Positions 1 to 12,800 of a stretch of DNA of 29,398 nt are shown one piece after another; the first letter of the stretch is position 1, and every line of letters starts with the position of its first letter. This DNA is from Rhizaria sp. SCN 62-66 (Eukaryota > Rhizaria, unplaced), in the NCBI GenBank assembly GCA_001724265.1, contig MEDY01000663.1, positions 1 through 29,398 of the forward strand, given 5' to 3'. A model generated the notes under the pieces. The model was not told where the DNA came from. It did not search any database and was given only the letters and a program-made list of their open reading frames with translations. Both the position numbers and the translations under genes were made by a program.

Positions 1-760
1 ATAAACCACGTAGTTTGATAACTTCTACGAAAGTGCGCCAAAGTCGCAAAAAAAGCGCGAAATCGCGTTTTTTAGTTGACGCTACATAGGGGTTACACAC
101 TAAGGACCGAACAGAGATTAACCACTCACGCATCGAATCAGAACTTCAAAAGTCAGACATCCCAACAATCGTAATTGTTTGCGTGATATAGCCGCAAAAT
201 ATGGAAACAATAATCGCCGAGACATTATATTATTTATGATTTCACTCAATACACTTGTGACTCCAGTCATAGCAACGTTTTGGCTTCGTATCTTTATGAG
301 GCTCAGTTCCGAAAAAAAACGATTTCTGCCAATGGTTGCTTGCTTACCACGTTAGGTGGGATGCCTCTCGAATAGTTTTTGAGTCGAGGAGCTTTTTTGG
401 GGGTCTAGCGTCGTTGAATTCGCTTGGCGCATATCATTTTTTCATCTTGGCTTTTCTACAACAAATGTATAATACTGGGCATTCTTCATACTCATTATTT
501 AGTCTTAAAAGTCTCCTTCTATGAGCCAGCTTGCCTGCTTTGGGATGGGCTCAAGAAAATCCAGTTTTGTCCTTTTGCTCACGGTAAAACTCACTATTCC
601 CACTATCTTATTGTAAACACCCGTTAACAGCACTTGCAATAAGTTGTGGATTCTACGCATTCGCCTGGGCCGTTTTGTAACACCCCTAAGCCCGGCTTGA
701 ACAAAGACTCGACTCCAACCGACTGGGCCGACCACCGGATTTCTTTCTTCACGTGGCCCC
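1..760. other. Upstream AT-rich flank, no gene supported
   Basis: AT-richer than the coding region, with homopolymer runs (A8 at 313-320). Short open frames here mostly begin with TTG or GTG, not ATG, and have no protein-like features. TATA-like stretches occur at about 224-235 and 468-474 (TATAATA), but neither can be tied to a start site. A pyrimidine-rich tract (741-750) lies just before the ATG at 761 and could lie near the transcription start. The region presumably holds the promoter and the 5' untranslated leader; nothing more can be shown. Confidence 0.5.
48..73. promoter_or_regulatory. Imperfect palindrome with E2F-like core
   Basis: An A-run, GCGCGAAA, TCGCG and a T-run form an inverted repeat: CGCGA (56-60) pairs with TCGCG (63-67) and A6 with T6, with G55 bulged. 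The complement of 55-62 reads TTTCGCGC, which matches the E2F/DP core TTTSGCGC. It lies about 700 nt upstream of the start codon, so it could serve this gene or its upstream neighbour, or be an upstream gene's 3' signal. Motif match only. Confidence 0.25.
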
Positions 761-892
761 ATGAGCCCCTCGCCGCACATGTTGTGCGCACCCAGCGCAA
801 GGAAACTTCCGAGCCCAGGTCGTTCCTATTTTTTACACGTTAGTTGGGCGCTAATATTGGTTTTAAGTCTGCTGCAGCTCGTCATCGCCGCG
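761..892 (+). other. Signal peptide of the giant protein (residues 1-44)
   Basis: A basic n-region (Arg14, Lys15, Arg21) precedes an uninterrupted hydrophobic core from about Ser28 to Ile42 (SWALILVLSLLQLVI), followed by Ala-Ala-Ser. Cleavage after Ala44 would fit the small-residue rule at -1. The n-region is long (about 27 residues); starting at Met7 would shorten it by six. This directs the following ectodomain into the secretory pathway, consistent with the sushi, EGF and cysteine-rich modules further on. An uncleaved signal anchor is possible but less likely, given Ala-Ala-Ser at the end of the core. Confidence 0.85.
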
Positions 893-3800
893 TCCCATAC
901 ATCTTTCACAACCGTGATCACGGGCACACCGACGCGCAGCTTCTTGACATCAAAAATCGTCACTGTTTCTGCTACTTTCACTCCCACGGCTGTCACACTC
1001 CCTGCTGCGGACGTCGCCGCCGCAAAGTTTGTCTTTGTGTGCTCCCATGCCAGTATCGTGACCATCGCGGCCGTGACGGTGCCGAGCAGCCCCACCGTCA
1101 CGACTCTCACCGCGAACACGACGATGAAGTACGGCTTCACCTCGACACTCGCCGCAGCCTACGCCAGCGCATTCTCTTTTGCGTTCACGTTGGATCTTTT
1201 TGCAGTTGCGCCCGCAAACAGTGACTCTGCCGCCAGCGCCTTCTCGCTCCCCGCCGGGCTGTGCACGAGCACGTACTACAATCTGGCCAACGAGGCGGAC
1301 ATTGTTGCGACTCCGAGCAAGGCCTTCCCCAGTGTGCCCACATGGTCTCCTGCCGCGCCCATACTTTCGCATGCATTTGCACACTTGTCTACAAAACCAC
1401 TGGTTCTCTCCGGTGACGCTGCCACTTGCAGCTTCAGTTTCACGACAAACCACCCATATCCTGTCTACAGCGGCAAGCTCAACATGCTCTCGGCGTGCGG
1501 CTCGTCATCGTTCTCATTGGCTACAGCGATCCGTGGAGTGTCGACCAATGACGCATCGCTTCTGTATTCAATTGCCGACAGTCGTACGAGCACCTCACTG
1601 CCATTTTCATTCGACACGACGGGCTCAGCGACTCCTGCAGTGGGCCCTACGACGATCACGTTTGATAACGTCAACATCAATGTCACCTCTTCGGTCAACA
1701 CGACTCACATTTTTAGCTGCTTTAGCATCGAACTTTCTGGCATATCAAGCTCGTCACTTTTTACAGCGACCACGATGCCTGCGTTGTCAATCACAGGCAT
1801 CGGTGCGCCGACCATGTACATTGCTACTGCTCGTTCCGAAATTATGGGCTCGGTGTATTGGGTCGATGCATATCTGTTGGCCAGTACGGCGGCGTACAGC
1901 ACTGCAATCACGTTGAAGTCTGATCAGGCCTCATGTTCGCAGGCGTTTCGCAGACCCACAGGCTCGGACACTGGTTTCGTGTCGACTCCGCTGCTGGTGA
2001 AACGGGCTTTTGTGCGCGATTATGCAGACAGTATTGGATGCTCAGTCTTCACCGACGCTAGCACGACAGGTAGTCCGTCATGGTCGCGCACCACGTTCAC
2101 TAACACACGTTTCTTTATTAACTGCACTTCAGTGTCCAACATGGCAAGCATGTCCACCGGCGCATGGATCCGCGTCCGCCTCGCGAGCGTCATGACCGAG
2201 GCGACGTCCATCCCCAAGGAGTGCTGGACAGTGGAGACGACGACTGCGCTTGACTCTCTCGCCTCCGTGGTGAAGACAATGGAGACTGCCTGGGACATTA
2301 CGCAGGCTGTGCCGTACGCTATGACTGTGACTCCAGGAACAAGTGCGACTACTTTCAAATGGGCTACAGGAAGTACAACCACAACAAGCACTGCTGTTCA
2401 GTTGCATGTTCTTTCGTATCCTAGTTATTGTCCTTCCGGAGTTGTGTTTGCGAGCTCTGTTGCTGTGACGTCCTCGACGTTTTCTACAACTGCATCTTTA
2501 TCAGCTGACTATCGCACTCTTACACTTCCAACATCTCTTGCCAATTCGACAGATGCACAGTTTTCACTTGCGAAGACAGCGTTTTCTTCAACCTTCTACA
2601 CTATCCCGGGCGCATATGCGAACATGCGCCCGGAATGTTTCCAGATCACGATGATTCACAACAGTGTCATACCGCTTCAAGTTGCCCAGCTGCCTAAGGC
2701 AGGCATGATTACCCCTGATGTAGCAGGAGGAACCGATACCTATACGAATCTAACGCTCAATCTTCAACACACCGCGATTAAGTCCATCAACGTGGACCAG
2801 CCCGAGTTGTCTCAGCACGCTATGATGGTCGACCAACCTGTCGACCTCGCCGCAAGCACGACTTCATCGAGTAACCGAACGTGGGTACTTGAGGTTTCAC
2901 CAGAGTTCAGTCGTGACTGGGCGTTGGTTGTTCCTTCATCTGCACCATCAGGGGCCACATGTTCATTCAACGCAACTAACTTGGCAAACTCTCACAAAGA
3001 TCGTGTGACGATGTTTTGCAGCACCACCACGAATGGCAGGCAGAACCAAGTGTCTATTAACGCAGTTTACACGGCGCCACACAACTCATACTATCCTCCC
3101 TTACCGTCGTTATATTCATATACTATCGTCGCCGTACTTTCTACCACCAGTTCTAATTACTACATTAATACTCCCAGCGCTTTCTCCACCTTCAGCGACT
3201 CTGTCGGCTTCACTGTGGCCCTTAAGCACACAAGTTACTTCCTCTCCACGTTCCAATCAGCAAACGTGTTTTACGTGCGCACAGGCGTTGTGATATTTGC
3301 GACAAAAACCCGTACAGCATCGATTAGTATTACAATTCCGAGCGACAGCAAGTGGCGCAACCCAAGCAATACCTACACGTCGATCTCGGTCAGCGATGTT
3401 GCGCACTGGGGACGCGCTACACAATCGGCTGCGGCGTGTGCGACCTCAGGGTCTTCAGACACGGTCAGGGCGGCGTCATGCACTCTACCTGTAGTCACTG
3501 GCAGCACGATTCCACCTCCATTGGGTTTTGTTCTCGACAGTTTCAACACGCCACGTACGACTTTTGCTTCTGCTGCTCTGCCGTCGACATTCTTTGCTAT
3601 CACCGGCACTGGCGCAACCTACACACAGGCTGCGCTGTCACTGAACCCTTCGCAGCCGCTTGTCTTTGACCACGGCGCCGAGTACCTTAGCGCCTTCACC
3701 AAAGTAGACACCGGCTTGACCGTGGTGACTGTCTCGCTTAAGTTCCAGCTTTACAACGCTGTCAAGACGCCTGGCACGTCGACGGTGATCTACAAATGGG

Positions 3801-6800
3801 GCATCTCGCCCGCGTGCGCCGCCACCATCACAGGTGTTGTTGGCGGCACGGTTACTGGTGGCTCCACGTGCACCGTCACTTCAGTCTCCGGCCTCAACGC
3901 CACGATCAGCTGTCCTGTCGCCTCCAGTAGTGTGATTCCCTACGCACTTGCCACGGCCGGCGTCCATATCTACTACAGCACCACTGCAGTGAACGACATG
4001 CCCGCGGAGACGTGTCTCTCCGCGCGCGTAACGCTTGCCACCAGCGGCGTCACCGATGTGCAGTCTCCGTGGCAGGCCCCGCTGACGGCGTGGGTTAACA
4101 GCGTCGCGAGCATCTCCACACGTCGCTTCTACTTCACCGTGGCCGCGACGAGAGCTGACATGTTTGCGTACGACGCTTCGTTGGGCACGTTTTCAGTCAA
4201 CATGCGGTACAAGTACACCTTGTCATCGTACCGCGACACCAACGGTGCAGCGGCTGGATACCTCATCACGCCTTGTTCAAGCGAGACCGCGTTCACAATT
4301 GTGCAAAGCGGAGTTACACCAGCGCCTGTGCTGTCGGGCTCCGGCGTCACAACTGGCACCACCGACGGGTTCACGTGCTCATCTTCGCTCAGCTGGAGTG
4401 GCTCAACAGCGCCAAAGGGGCTTTATGTCTCGGGTTGCACTGCCGAGTCGATTGCGTTGGTGACGTCTAAGTTCGGGCAGGTGCGCCAGCACTACTTTGA
4501 GGTCGATGGCGTGCTGGTAGGGAACAAGGCCGCAACTTCCGCGTGCGTCCGTATCAACGCAGGCACGGCGACAACTGACACTCAGCCTGACGGAATCACG
4601 ACCATCAGCTTCACACAGAGCGCAAACGCGATGCAGTACCACTTGACGACGCTTGCACGTTCTGTCGTGCCATCGACTGTGGACGAGTTTGTGTCGTCGC
4701 CACGCATCTTCTACCACATGCGCATGAGTCTGTACATCCTCGTGCCGATTCCCACCGAGCAAACGTACGTGTACTTTACTATCTACGTCGACACCGCTGC
4801 GTGCCCGCTGTTGATGGTCGGCAGCACGACAATCTCGTCGCGTGCGTTTTCCTCCGCCTGGGGCCCCTCGCTGACCAACGGGTTGTGCGCCGACCTCGGC
4901 TACTCCAACGACAACAGGCGCACGATCCGGTGCCCGAACCCCGGCGTGACGAGCATTAATCACAGGATCTACACGTTCGACATCCCAACTCTGTTCGAGG
5001 CCCAGGCTTCCGCGACCACCGCCGCTGTGAGCTGCTTCAAGGCAACGATGACCGACTACACACTCGCATCGCCGTATCCGCTCGAGGCTGTGCCGCTTTC
5101 GCCTCAATTCTCGCTCGGCCAAAGCCCTTCCGTGGACCTCGTGCTGCGCATGCACCAGAAGCGCATCGACGACAGCTGGGATATCTCCGATAGCATAAGC
5201 ACAGTCTCCGGCGGCAGCAGCCCGTGGGTTGTGGGTGTGACGTCCTCCCTTGCAGTCATTCTGCACAGCGCGATTGGCAGCGGACAGACGCTCGCGGTCG
5301 AGTTGAGCTACGTGACCTCGGCTTCGTGTCCTGCAGGCTCTTTTGAGTTCTTGCCCAGCAACTTCAATCTGCAGGGCTTTAACGCTTCCGCTACAATTGG
5401 ATCCGATTACACGCTTGCCACTTCTCTCACGTGCTCTCCATCGACGACGATGACAGCCACTAGGTTCAATCTTTCGTGCGTCGCAGGTACAGCCCTTGGC
5501 ATTGACAAAATCCACTTGTTTCAACTGGACACCGCGTTCCGCTACCGCTACGCCGTTGCAGGATTTTACCCACAGATCCCACAAGGCTGTTTTGTTGTGA
5601 CGTCGCATCCGACATTATTGACGACGACAGTCGGCCCGCTTACCGAACCTTTTAACGTTAACTACTATCTTTCAGCCTTACATCCTGAGCTCGCGATTCG
5701 CGTCTACCACTTTTCTAAGCGACTGCAGGCCGCGGATCCTTCAGCTTCACCAGCCAACTATCCAGAGCACAACACGTTCGAGCTCCAGATTTATGTTTAC
5801 ACTGCCGCTGCGTTTGTTAACCTGACTAACACGCTCTCGATTGAGTACGACATGATGCTCACCTCTTCGCTGGGTATTGTGCCGCTTGAGTTTGCTCTCG
5901 TCGCGCTCTCACCCGTGCTAAGCTGGAGCTGCACTTTGGGTACACATCCGAATGGCATCTATTCCGGGCTTCTTACGTGCCCTCAGTACGTGCTTCCTGG
6001 CGTCAGTGACAACTCGACCCCAATGCGCTTGCGTTTTACGGGTCTGGAGACCAACTACGGTGCGATATGGCCGCAGCTACACCAGTCTGTGGTGCTTGTC
6101 AACCAGAACTACAGTACGAGTGTCCTCGGTATGCGCATGACCAAGTCTCAGCATCCGCTTGATATTGCCTACAGCATCAACAATGCTTACGTCACACACT
6201 CTTGGTCGGGGCTAAGTGTGATTGTCGATGTCAACCTCCGTATCTTTGCGCACACGTATTTTCCCATCAAATCACTTACGCTTACGCTGGACAAGAGCTG
6301 CGCACCTCGATTCTCTCTTCCCATGGGCATACCTTCCTTTGACAGCAATCATGCTATGATGTGTGATGGCATGACTAACAACGACCAGTTCTTCATGTCG
6401 TCTTTGTCTTGTTCTATGTCCACCCCTGACGCTTACGGTGCGCTTGCGAGCGACACGTCTTCTGCGCCTGTGACAGGGTGGATCGAAAGCAACGTCCTCT
6501 CAATGATGAACGCATACGTATCTAGCATCAGCGAGCTCATCGTGCCTAAGTCGTGTTTTATCTTCACCGCGACTGATCAGTATAACAGAGTATATTCGTG
6601 GACCTCTGCAGTTGAGGATGTCAATTTTGTGCCTGGTACCATTGGCCCTGTGTACGACGCCATCTACGATGTCAGCGCAGATATAATCGGCCACACCATG
6701 ACATCAGCCAATACGTTTATGAGTGTTCTCGACGTGTTTGTCATTCCCCGTCGCGACATCTCGGACCTCACGTTCTTCACGCTCGAGCTCACCGAGCAGT

Positions 6801-9800
6801 GCCTCGGTGCAGTCACGTTCATGTCCTCCGTCACGGTCTCCGCAATCTCCACGGGTGAGCTTTCGGGCAACGAAGAGGTCGGATCATGGACCCTGACTGC
6901 CAGCTCCACCAGTTCGCTGACGATCGGTTGCACTGGTGCGTGCTTCACACCCACGTCGACTGCGCGCCGCATACGCGTGAGCGGCATTCTCTTTGACGTG
7001 CTGACCCTGGGCGGCCAGTCGCTGGCCTCACTCCCCGGCGTCTGCGTCCAGGTGGGCACTACTCACCTGGGCGTCCACTACAAGCGCCCGTCGATCACGC
7101 CGTTGCCACTGCCTACAGCCGGGACAGTGCGCCACGTCGTGCAGTCCGCCACCGCGCCCGCCGCGAGTTTAATCGGTCCAGTTACTGCGGGCGACTTTGC
7201 GTTGTTCACCTTCACGCGGCTTGCCGTGAAGAACGCCTACGTCGCGCGCATCTCTTTTGCGGACACAAACGGCGCCGTGGCGGCGGTCGCCACGGGCAAC
7301 GCGACGTGGCCGATTGTTTCTCGCATCTACAAGAATAGCGGCGTTTCGGGCTGCGTGTTGGCCTGCGCCAGTCCTTGCAGTCTCACTTCGCCCGTGTTCG
7401 GCGTCGAGTGCACGCCCACGTCGACCGTGCTGACTTGCACGCCGGCTGCGCCGTGCCACGTGTACGTGCCCATCGCCGTCAGCAGCACGCTTTACAAGCG
7501 TCCGCGCAGGTCGGCCTATCTCATCGGTGTCTCGCTCACGCCTACGGCGTACACCGGCGTTCTCGCACGCACGGTACTTTCGCTGCCCTTCACGGAGCGC
7601 GTGGACAACGTGCCCGATCTCACCCTCACTGACGTGAGCGTGAACACATCGTCGTTAAACAACGACCCGTATGCCTATGGCATCACGGTTTCGTTCAAGA
7701 TTCCGTCCTACACCGTCGCTGCTGGCTACACCCGTGTGGCTTTTGTGGTGACCTTCACGGACAACATTCAGCCCACGCCTACGTTCTTTACATCGGGGCT
7801 GGCTTGCAGCATTTCGTGCGTGATGATCTCGGTCCTCGGCAACAGGATCACCTTTGCACCCGCTACTGCCGCGCTCGCCGGCTCGTCTTTGTCGGTCACT
7901 CTAGCGGACCTCACGTTCGCCGACTCCAAGTGCGTCAACACAATCACCGGCATCGCCACGGCCGGCGTGTGCGCCGCGTCCAGCTTCACGGTGGACATTA
8001 TCACCGACTTCCAGGTGCTCAATGCGCTGATCGCGTCAGCGGCGACGCCGGCGCTGCTGGCCGAGGCTGCCGCAGGCCGAAGCGTCAACGACGGCGCCAT
8101 TGTGGCGCGCACGCGCAGTCCCGTGCTGATTTACCCCGCGCCGCCGACAGAGCACGCCTGGACCGTGCTATCGTACACGGAGACCGTTGACCCCGGTGTG
8201 CAGTACGCCTACAGCGTGGTGCTGACGCCGACCTACGACATGATCTTTGACATGGCCCCCGGCGCAAACTATCTCGTGCACATCGACCCCACGACCACCA
8301 CGGCGTTCGCGAGTCTTGCTGTTTCGCGCGTGTCGCTCGCCTTCGCGGGCGCAGATGGGGCCAATCAGGATCTGGTGCTCAACGGCACGACCCCTGGACT
8401 CTGGTCCATGACTGTAGCCAGCCTTTCGCCTTTTCTGATTATGGACATTGTTTCCACCAACGACATCTCGCTCACGATCACGTTCACATCCAATACGATG
8501 CTGCTCGTGCCGATTCCGGGCTACACGCGCTTTGGCCCCGCGACTACGAGCTACTCGCGCCTGTCCGAGGGCTCCTTTGTCATTCCTGCCGCAAAGGCCC
8601 TCGCGCCCGGCACCGCTGCCGCGCGCCCGCTGGACCCCGTCAACGCGCCGTGGCTGCGCAACAGTGTGGCCAACTCGCTGTATCTTGAGACGTCCGTGTT
8701 GCCGCCGCTGACAACAGTCAGCTCCCTGGCGCTGTACACGCTCGTGTTCACTGTTCAGCGCGGCTCGATCCAGCCGTGCGCCGGACAGGTGTTCATTCTG
8801 AGGCAGCACGTGGTCACCACGAGTAATCTCGGTGCTGACGCACAAGTGCTGCCGTGTGCTTACGACACGTCGACATCGAGGCTTGAGTGCCCGCTGACGT
8901 CGAAGGCCGTAATCTCTGCGCAGACGTTGAAGCTGCGCTTCCAGTTCATGGACTGTGTTACGGCGCCCTCGAGCTCACGCGTCACTGCCTCAGGCACCAT
9001 GCAGCTGCGGCTCACTACCGTCGCCAGCGGTGGCGCGCCGAACGCCGTCAACTATCGCGGCTCCGAGGTGCTTGCCTCCGCGTCGTTTGTGTTGCCGCGC
9101 GTGGCTCCGTGGACAAGCACCCAGCTGATCACGGCGACGGCGAGTCTGGTGACTCCGGCGCAGAACAAGCACGACATCACATTCCCGCTGCCTTCGGTCA
9201 CGGGCCTGTGTCCGTACAAGCAGCCGACCTACGGCGCGCTCCGCCTCATCATTCCTCGCGCCGCGCGCACGTCCTATGTGCTCGACCAGCTCCCGACGTC
9301 GGCGGCTGGCCTGACGTACTTCCGCGATCCGATGAACATGGGCTACATTGCGTTGAACCCTTCCGGCTTCTCCGTGTGCACTGGCTCTACCGCGAACGCT
9401 TTGTCTGTCAAGGGCGTGTTCCTGCATCCTTTGACGTCACCGACGAGCAACTACATGCTCCAGTTTGGCGAGATGCACGACGCCACGGACCAGTTTGTGC
9501 CCGACATCACGCTCAGCAACGTGCAGGTTACGTGGCCCGCGATCTCGGGCAACGGCTTTCTGCAGTCGTCTTACTTCTCTGTCGACAGCGCGACCTTCGT
9601 GCAGGGCACGGCGGAGAGCTCAGTCACCGCCAACGCCGCCATCACTGCGATCACATCCTGGGCATCGTTCGCCAAGATGGATGTGCGCGTCGAGCTCTCC
9701 GCGGGCTGCGCTTTTGATTCCGCGATGGCGTCGCGCGTGCCCATGGCCGTGCTGTCCTCGGCCTCGGATCCTCAATTCGCGAAAAAAGTCGACCTTTGGA

Positions 9801-12800
9801 CCGACCCGACCACGCCCATGGTCGGGTACCTGCGTGTCACCGCGATCACAGGCTCTGTGGTTCCGACCAAATACCAGATCAAGCTTTCCGGATTCATCTG
9901 CGTTCCGGGCGCGGCCACCATTAAGTTCTCTCTCGCTGACCCAATCACCCACGTCGTCCTCAGCAACCAGATCACGTCGAGCGCGCTCACTGTCACCGCG
10001 CCTCCCACCGCAACCGACAGCACGGAGAGCGCCTCCGCGCCGCGCCTGATATGTCACGTTGTTGCCACGGCGACCCCACCGCGCTCGTTCGAAGTCCCGC
10101 CTGCGATGCGCGACGCCTCCATCATGGTCGGCAACGTCTACGACATCTTCTGCACTGTCACGCTGCGCCGCACGTGGCTGCCCGGCCAGCTGCTATTCCT
10201 GCCCCCCGGCTCTGGCTGGAACAGCGCCGCGAGTCGCGCGATTCAGGTGCAGGGCAGCGTCACAGGCCCCGCAAGTGACGCATCCAACGTGTTCACATGG
10301 AGCACCACTGTTGCTGTGCCGCCCGAGAAAAGGATTGGCGTCTGGTACTATAGCGCAACTGCGCCATCGACTGATGACGCCAGCACAATCACGGCATTCT
10401 CAACGCAGAATGGCGCCATCGTGTACAAGAATTCATACTCACAAGGTTCAAACATTGCGCCGTCACAGAACTTGAGCCTGACTTTTTCGTGGTATGACCG
10501 TGCGTCGCTCCCTTCGACGCCGAATAACATTCCATATAGCATCAGCTGTTTGTCACTGCCATCCTACAAGGCCACGGCGACTTACAACAACAAACAAGCA
10601 TATTTTCTTTTCTCCACACCAACAGTGCTTCCTGTGTTATCGTTCCTTCAGAACTCAGCCACAAGTGAGAACGCAAAGACAAATTTTGGAGCCTTTGCCA
10701 CGATGACCGTCAATGGCGTTTCGAAAACGCCGGATGACAAATCGAACATTGTTTCGTCCTCTACTTTAGGCGGGACCCTGATTCGCTTTGTTGTAGACAC
10801 CAAAATCAACAATAATAACATCCTCAGCTTCAAATTTTGCGTATTTCCGTTCACTAACGCAGCGGACTTAACAAAATTTAAGACTACGACGCCGGTTCCG
10901 ATAACAGCAACAACGGGCTGGCGTTTTGGCATCTGGAATACTGGAATGACAACTGAGTCAGTTGGACAGGCGCTGCGCATTGGTGGTACGCTCCCGCAAT
11001 ACCTGGAGCAGTCCGATGTGCCCCCGCAGTTCACGGTGCGCCCCCATCCGCTCACAGGCGTGATTGGTTACCAGCCGCTGCCGCACTCGTCCACCGCACC
11101 GCCCGCGTCCGCATCGATGTCCATCCGTTTTGCGTACACGACTGAGGCTGGTGTTCCGTCAACAGGCGCAACGATGCAACGTGTGGGGTTCTTCCTCCCT
11201 CAGTATATCGTAACGTCAACGCGCGGCCTTACAGTTACGCTGCTGCCCGGAGGTCAGACTGTCACTTACACTGCCGACGGTGACAGCGCCGACTGCACGT
11301 CGACTGGAGTTGAGAATATGATGAGCTCAATTCAGCCACGCAGCAACAACTTTGCTACAACGCTCGCCAACGCTGTTTCAACATACCAACTGGCGACGAC
11401 GACCGGTACAACTACTTGCTTTCGTGCAGCACTTCCAACATTAAACGCCACGATTGTTACTGGTGGCGAGGCTGACGTGACATTCTTCAATCTTGTCCAA
11501 AGCACCACCGCGCCGCCGCGTGAGGGCGCCTTCTCGATGGTGTCATTTATGAGCAGCACGTCTGTCTATACGTCCAAGCCCCTCGCCTCGACCACGTGGC
11601 CGCGGTCTTTCCCGATCCAGCCCATGCCGCGCGACGCCACCGCCTCGGTGACCGTCCAGGCCGCTGGCAGCTCGCCGATCATCGATGTTATGCGCAACGC
11701 GGCCACCACGCGTGTGTATCGCCTCCACGCGAGCGGCGTGATTACCGTTTGCCCGCTTACCACCGCAGAGACGATTAATCTACAGGGCACGTACACGGAG
11801 AGCACCCCGTGCTCGACGTACGTGGACCTGATGGCATACGCGCGTTTGTACGATGTGAGCGAAACTGTCACGCAGAAGTACCAAGGCCTGCGTGGCGCGA
11901 TGACGCTGTCGCCAGATGAGATGATTCTGCTCGTCAACTTTAACAACAAGGTTTTAATCGCTATTCGCCGCGACTTGATCACGGGCGAGCTCATTCGCGA
12001 CAGCGTCAGCACCGAGGCGTTCGACCTCAGCGCCTACTTGGAGCCAACTGCGTTCACATATAGTGGGCCCGCGGCGCGCGCCGCGTCGCAGTCTGTGGCG
12101 CCGTTCATCATGCACGACTATACTTCGTCGTACGGTCTGCGCTTCTACGTCACCGTTGTTGTCGGCCCGCAGATTCTTTCGTTCAACATGATTTACGGCT
12201 CGGCAACGCTGTGGTCGCTGGTTGGCACGACCACCTTTTCCCACAGCAGCGTGACGAGCGCCATGCTGAAGCAGGAGCAGCCGTCGCAGCTTCAGGCGCG
12301 CAACACCAACTCCTTCGTGCTTTGCCAGCGCATTTATTGCATCCTGTACGACCGCAACATCTCTGCAGAGTACGTCATCACGAAGCGCATCGAGTTCACG
12401 CTTTCGAGCGCGCTTGCCACGACCGTGCCAACTGCTGGATCTGAGGGCGTGACGCGCCCCGGCGCCGTGGCCATCGGCCGCGCACTGCCGTGGGTCACCG
12501 CGCTCGACTACAAGGTCGGCGAGTACATGGCCGACGACGAGCTCTACTACGCCTACTGTGTCGGCACGCAGCGCGTTGCGCTTGCCCGCGTCTCGGGACT
12601 GCGCGGACTGACCGCGATCACGGACAACCGCGTGCTGTCGATTGTCGACACGGTTGCGTTGCTCGGCACAAGCACCGAGGTTCTTGGCGTCATCAGCGTC
12701 GTCCCCACGGGCGACGGCTCTGCCGTGGTTGACGTCATGACCAAGTCGTCGGGGTATACCACAGCGAACCCAATTGGCGACGTGCACCGCATGTTCTTCA

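Noticed and set aside
505-780. A 91-codon ATG-initiated minus-strand frame over the start of the gene
   Set aside because: No domain or conservation argument; it overlaps the start codon region and probably the promoter or leader.
646-843. A possible upstream open frame overlapping the start codon
   Set aside because: Its first codon is GTG, not ATG, so it is unlikely to be translated as an upstream frame in a eukaryote.
4403-5608. A 401-codon open frame on the minus strand inside the giant gene
   Set aside because: Its product is Arg/His/Ala-rich and low in complexity, typical of the antisense reading of GC-rich codons; the + frame here encodes convincing repeat modules.
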